Positions 61,501-64,000 of a DNA stretch of 64,000 nt are shown here, one piece after another. Location of the stretch: assembly GCF_002860865.1 (NCBI RefSeq), contig NZ_PKIE01000004.1:59464-123463 (forward strand), written 5' to 3'. The notes below the pieces were generated by a model. That model did not search any database. It saw only the letters and a list, made by a program, of their open reading frames with translations, and was not told where the DNA came from. This DNA comes from Streptococcus mitis. Lineage in GTDB: Bacteria; Bacillota; Bacilli; Lactobacillales; Streptococcaceae. The stretch's first letter is position 1. Every line of letters starts with the position of its first letter. The position numbers were made by a program, and so were the translations under genes.

Positions 61501-64000
61501 AAGGTATCGTAAAGGAACCAAATAAAGAACCATCGAAACCTGTGAATGTAACAACACCCGCTCGTAAACCATCAACAATAGAGTTAGAACAAGATCCAAA
61601 AACAGGAGATGTTTCTGTAACACCTAAGAAACCAGATGGAACATTATATCCAGAAAATACGAAGGTAGAAATACCGGGTAAAGATAAGGATCATCCAATC
61701 ATAATTACAATCGGAAAAGATGGAACAGGAAAAGTTTCAAATAACGATTTACCTGAAGGGAAAACACCAGGAATAGGTAAAATTACAGAAAAAGGTAAAA
61801 CCCCTGAAGAAGTTAAAGTAGAAACACCGAAACGCATTGATCCAACTTTACCAGAAACAGAAGCTCCAACAGATATAGCAATTACTCGTAAGGAAAATGG
61901 AGATGCTATTGTAACACCTAAGAAACCAGGTGGAGGAATATACCCGCAAGGAACTAAGGTTGAAATCCCAGGAGAAGATGGAAAAACTATTGAAGTAACG
62001 ATAGGAAAAGATGGTTCTGGAGAAGTTCCAAATGATAAACTTCCAAAAGAAGCTAAACCAGGTCGTGGAACAGTAACAGAACCGAATAAGAAACCATCAC
62101 GACCAGTAAGTGTAACAACACCAGCCCGTAAGACACCAACGGTAGAATTACAACAAGATCCAGATACAGGAGAAGTAACAGTAACGCCTAAGAAACCAGA
62201 TGGAACATTATATCCAGAAAATACGAAGGTAGAAATACCGGGTAAAAATGGAACACCAATCGTTGTAATAATTGGAGCAGGCGGTAAAGGAAAAGTACCA
62301 AATAAAGATTTACCAGACGGAAAAATATCAGGAACAGGAACAATTACTGAGCCTGGTACAGGAAAAACACCAGAAAAAGTTACTGTAGAAACCCCAGCTC
62401 GCTTAACACCAGCCTTAGTATTAGATCAAGATCCAAATACAGGAGACGTTACAGTAACACCTAAGAAACCAGATGGAACATTGTATCCAGAAAATACGAA
62501 GGTAGAAATACCGGGTAAAGATAAGGATCATCCAATTACAATTACAATTGGAAAAGATGGAAAAGGTAAAGTACCAAATAGTGAGTTACCAGAAGGAAAA
62601 GTACCAGGCACAAGCAAGATTACAGTACCAGGAAAACCATCAGTGGAAGTTCCGAATGTAACGACTCCATCTAAGCTCATCCCAACAGTAGAATTGGACC
62701 AAGATCCAGATACTGGTGAAGTTACAGTAACGCCTAAGAAACCAGATGGAAAATTATATCCAGAAAATACGAAGGTAGAAATACCAGGTAAAGATAAGGA
62801 TCATCCAATTACAATTACAATTGGAAAAGATGGTAAAGGAAAAGTACCAAATAATGAATTGCCAGAAGGTAAAGTGCCAGGCACAAGTAAGATTACAGTA
62901 CCAGGAAAACCATCAGTGGAAGTTCCGAATGTAACGACTCCATCTAAGCTTATCCCAACAGTAGAGTTACAACAAGATCCAGATACTGGTGAAGTTACAG
63001 TAACACCTAAGAAACCAGATGGAACATTATATCCAGAAAATACGAAGGTAGAAATACCGGGTAAAGATAAGGATCATCCAATCACAATTACAATTGGAAA
63101 AGATGGAAAAGGTAAAGTACCAAATAGTGAGTTACCAGAAGAAAAAGTACCAGGCACAAGCAAGATTACAGTACCAGGAAAACCATCAGTGGAAGTTCCG
63201 AATGTAACGACTCCATCTAAGCTCATCCCAACAGTAGAATTGGACCAAGATCCAGATACTGGTGAAGTTACAGTAACGCCTAAGAAACCAGATGGAACAT
63301 TATATCCAGAAAATACGAAGGTAGAAATACCGGGTAAAAATGGAACACCAATCGTTGTAATAATTGGAGCAGGCGGTAAAGGAAAAGTACCAAATAAAGA
63401 TTTACCAGAAGAAAAAGTACCAGGCACAAGCAAGATTACAGTACCAGGAAAACCATCAGTGGAAGTTCCTAAGGTAACAACACCAGCTAAGGTAACACCA
63501 GAAACACCAGTAACTGAAAAACCAGGTAAGATTGAGATTACTCAACAACCAAATGGAAATGCGATTGTAACGCCTAAGAAACCAGATGGCACAACCTACC
63601 CATCAGGTAGCAAGGTAGAAATTCCAGGAGAAAATGGAACAACAATCACAGTAACAATCGGTGACAATGGTTCAGGTGAAGTACCAAATGACAAACTTCC
63701 AAAAGATGCTAAACCGGGAACAGGAACAGTAACAGAACCGAATAAGAGACCATCACAACCAGTTGATGTAACTACGCCAGCACGTAAGACACCAACAGTT
63801 GAGTTGGAACAAGATCCTAAGACAGGTGACGTTATAGTAACACCGCAGAGACCAGGAGGAGGAACATATCCACCAGGAACTACGGTAGAAATACCAGGTA
63901 AAGATAAGGATCATCCAATTACAATTACAATTGGAAAAGATGGTAAAGGAAAAGTACCAAATAATGAATTGCCAGAAGGTAAAGTGCCAGGCACAAGTAA
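55506..64000 (+). CDS. Giant YSIRK surface adhesin (3' end beyond the window)
   Basis: The frame is open from the ATG at 55506 (AGGAGG upstream) to the window edge; 2831 codons are visible without a stop. A YSIRK signal (FSIRKYSFGAASVAVAAL) is followed by an acidic linker, a helical FIVAR-like segment (about 140-215) and a large beta-rich N-terminal adhesin region (about 235-500). A series of Ig-like and cadherin-like modules with DTQPPTVKIVDKT and VKPxAPTVTPxENG boundaries follows (about 600-1890), then a thrombospondin-type calcium repeat DTDGDGDPDITDKDDDNDG (about 1896-1914) and at least ten copies of a module of about 90 residues. An LPXTG anchor is expected downstream. Probably a long stalked adhesin; the ligand is unknown. 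Confidence 0.9.
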   Translation, partial: MENKSNSLNRIKRHQREKVLRFSIRKYSFGAASVAVAALMFLGAHAVSADVVDAKNQPAIGAANPSEEKSPLIESAPKSKNEETKETEKVEVAKETKEREKTSENKEAVEANPLNNGTSTSTITVTKDASGDKVTEKQTLDKFQLQASITKVQELLDKVNKEKAPASTLAAIQADLEKANSVLNNNSLELTQAEIDAVAKKLNEKLFVLSSMPKANAPEKVVKEGKNTIANTGSHDSRNGQRMGEGVSFRANDVRVEGALYNVKEYISEDKFDGGGTTTGARARTIDKTFMTARYSKEGNKKYITYDVYFQNDGHALNGSRGNAFWFYPPRDILYKGGKYVGDTIAEAYYERYRNHAGAGRLSENHGNFTKVDTYNALEKVLRNRTNQDDSTRRQWGDRISLYQLDGGPNNNSKRQEMLKDLENNPDLNRIIRLNNNPNGSYPDLSYSHVLTVSGGQNYAYKYHVKMRLRDDVTDEQAQRAGTMAVTAKEGKSITATQAYVYAASGTRLESKPDAQLNPIQGLTVTKTVGDPLGNPDDPANSGYVTHKESKPFPAGMTWSWEKGVKPASTATTAGVFKYKVIARYQDGTSSENPGSGSDGTVTLNVKPKTPVIDQNSVNEKAGKKGQKVVVDVKEGVPDGSTVTLYSGNEVIGKGTTSGRTATINVSGVLPSTAIKAKTTVKDTTVDSEFSAPVIPTPERDTQPPTVKIVDKTRNNAETTLTDDISKAPTIDVYRGANIELPLKYYDNNAAGKVNIQLVSGVPKGVWFNENASAHSNVTIKESDKTEKAQGSYTVRGRVDADAPLGISTVTLKVSDAADGNVNQGNHKEVKFRVRVLDLDFEQGVSAQTGVAKISREVELNRPVGDANNYLTVNDGSQRSDRLFPSGMTFRFIRGTEYKTNLTYTDPGKYTVKAAAFYPTTYVPTNGESVTATNATGDNIKEIHGRAYISRDIEFRVKPTAPTVTPQENGDVTVTPVNEKNVNSFNFTYNDPNNSSRKITATKTKDGWTLNNAPDDGVTIDKTTGKVTIKDRAIKDSAPITAKSETSDHVESNPATVNSKAGDKTPPKFEFDEKNTTVENGFRTVYVTPTESNNFRLGTVTDNSNKLIESRLSSKDNNMNDLDYGLSYEGKLLKTNNGPELTAPKDIMVTGTLDKTNKSDHGNKWTNGKEIVTRYYVATDATGNELRNQDNVASNPTRVVFKVLTQAEKYVPKVGTQQLDKDVTGKGAKLSDAEFNAMKPKLDLNFTAIRGEVKINGKTKDLELTMKDRGEIKKKPDGTYYIGATIKYPDLSTEDIEIPLTKSDTSAPTATMDGLTLTNDINTTAKFVVFKGATFNPTIRVSDDKSNVTNLSVSGISNGTKIEKSGNWSKDGTDVKVELGNATATNTATLGDHEGSVVVKDALNNTNTYKFKYTVVDVEVKETPKTVPLNTQLGDSHYNVKVVDTPNADGNDKYYPTGMSFKWKKGNSEVANETELAKPGVITDYKALVKFPNGGGVRKSIDGKEVRIYAPATVERPVTFHVKPVAPTISQWQNGNVKVTPPTDGDKVTIPLTDGTVTLVKKDSGWELETPKAGLVFHNGSLEIPKKLVGTSVTAKATKGTGGSAVDSDNTTYTPKSHTVTKVDIVKEAGSPLSRDDLSGKTGVTGLVDGTETKDFAATKIRSVVEKTSPLPNVTPDSKQTIPVTITYEDGSTETTDVIVKVKPQAPTVTPKENGTVEITPILTGEGTTTITYTGEDNTSKTVTVTKAGDGTWTSSDPTIAVDANGKVTIPADKVKDGSPITAQVTSKLTGLPSQPAKATVGKPLEVAFGKPENAREKAKYTSKVVVTPNKSNSTITAPTVNGLTVNSEGKVTGTPDIKDWDRIEEHRDVTIKVTVTHEGDTPVTKDVIVNVLRDTDGDGDPDITDKDDDNDGIPDEEEKKNGTDPKAPTTQTPTIGITRKENGDAIVTPTKPGGGTYPSGTKVVIPGDNNTTIEVEIGNDGSGTVPNDKLPKGEVSGKGIVKEPNKEPSKPVNVTTPARKPSTIELEQDPKTGDVSVTPKKPDGTLYPENTKVEIPGKDKDHPIIITIGKDGTGKVSNNDLPEGKTPGIGKITEKGKTPEEVKVETPKRIDPTLPETEAPTDIAITRKENGDAIVTPKKPGGGIYPQGTKVEIPGEDGKTIEVTIGKDGSGEVPNDKLPKEAKPGRGTVTEPNKKPSRPVSVTTPARKTPTVELQQDPDTGEVTVTPKKPDGTLYPENTKVEIPGKNGTPIVVIIGAGGKGKVPNKDLPDGKISGTGTITEPGTGKTPEKVTVETPARLTPALVLDQDPNTGDVTVTPKKPDGTLYPENTKVEIPGKDKDHPITITIGKDGKGKVPNSELPEGKVPGTSKITVPGKPSVEVPNVTTPSKLIPTVELDQDPDTGEVTVTPKKPDGKLYPENTKVEIPGKDKDHPITITIGKDGKGKVPNNELPEGKVPGTSKITVPGKPSVEVPNVTTPSKLIPTVELQQDPDTGEVTVTPKKPDGTLYPENTKVEIPGKDKDHPITITIGKDGKGKVPNSELPEEKVPGTSKITVPGKPSVEVPNVTTPSKLIPTVELDQDPDTGEVTVTPKKPDGTLYPENTKVEIPGKNGTPIVVIIGAGGKGKVPNKDLPEEKVPGTSKITVPGKPSVEVPKVTTPAKVTPETPVTEKPGKIEITQQPNGNAIVTPKKPDGTTYPSGSKVEIPGENGTTITVTIGDNGSGEVPNDKLPKDAKPGTGTVTEPNKRPSQPVDVTTPARKTPTVELEQDPKTGDVIVTPQRPGGGTYPPGTTVEIPGKDKDHPITITIGKDGKGKVPNNELPEGKVPGTS
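61314..64000 (+). repeat. Tandem adhesin modules of about 270-300 bp, two alternating types
   Basis: At least ten units start near 61314, 61576, 61878, 62137, 62413, 62686, 62956, 63229, 63530 and 63796. Type A (ITRKENGDAIVTP) and type B (VELxQDPxTGxVTVTPKKPDG) are interspersed as A-B-A-B-B-B-B-B-A-B. Several type B units are nearly identical in DNA. Confidence 0.9.

Overview
The window comes from a mitis-group Streptococcus close to S. pneumoniae, most likely S. mitis or a relative rather than S. pneumoniae itself. The evidence is nine BOX elements, the vex123 / pep27-like / vncRS / fba locus, a PrtA-type serine protease, murT-gatD, codY-pncA and a hypothiocyanous acid reductase, all with low GC and Firmicute-type promoters. 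The Pep27-like peptide keeps only the N-terminal motif of the pneumococcal peptide, which argues for a sister species. No insertion sequence, prophage, CRISPR array or rRNA was seen.

Layout. 1-7 kb: glycosyltransferase end, ferredoxin, LysM membrane protein, cmk, phnA-like, membrane protein, MFS exporter, then truA, a thiD/pdxK-type kinase and an ECF S component as an overlapping operon. 7-12 kb (minus strand): pepQ, the cell-wall amidation pair murT-gatD, and har. 12-15.7 kb: DEAD-box helicase behind a structured leader, codY-pncA, tRNA-Leu(AAG). 15.7-26.4 kb: vex1-vex2-vex3, a Pep27-like micro-ORF, a 1115-residue LysM/PAPK-repeat secreted protein lying inside the locus, vncR-vncS and fba. 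26.4-38 kb: a hydrolase pseudogene framed by two near-identical terminators, an ABC-2 exporter operon with a cre-like site, a candidate non-coding RNA, and the 2189-residue anchored protease PrtA. 38-43.8 kb: small membrane proteins, an mnmL-mnmM-like tRNA-modification pair, a Na+/H+ antiporter and a YihY protein. 43.8-49 kb: queA, nagB, rpsU, hprK-lgt and two small envelope proteins. 49-64 kb: two sortase-class YSIRK surface proteins, the first with a lipase-like domain, the second a giant adhesin running off the window.

How the parts work together. Much of the window serves the envelope: peptidoglycan amidation (MurT-GatD), lipoprotein maturation (Lgt), two ABC export systems, and four large exported proteins. 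Carbon and nutrient control is represented by CodY, HprK, NagB and cre-like sites. The vex/pep27/vnc block is a candidate peptide export and sensing circuit.

Most notable observations: six genes have a good -10 box only 6-7 nt before the ATG and no Shine-Dalgarno site, so they look like leaderless mRNAs (truA, murT, the Pep27-like ORF, the hydrolase pseudogene, a DUF3397-like gene and mnmL). Others are the diverged Pep27-like peptide, a helicase leader in which one pyrimidine tract has three competing partners, a three-copy terminator-like repeat, two candidate small RNAs, and a repeat module shared by the two neighbouring adhesins. All functional calls rest on reading the sequence and on recalled family knowledge; no search was run.
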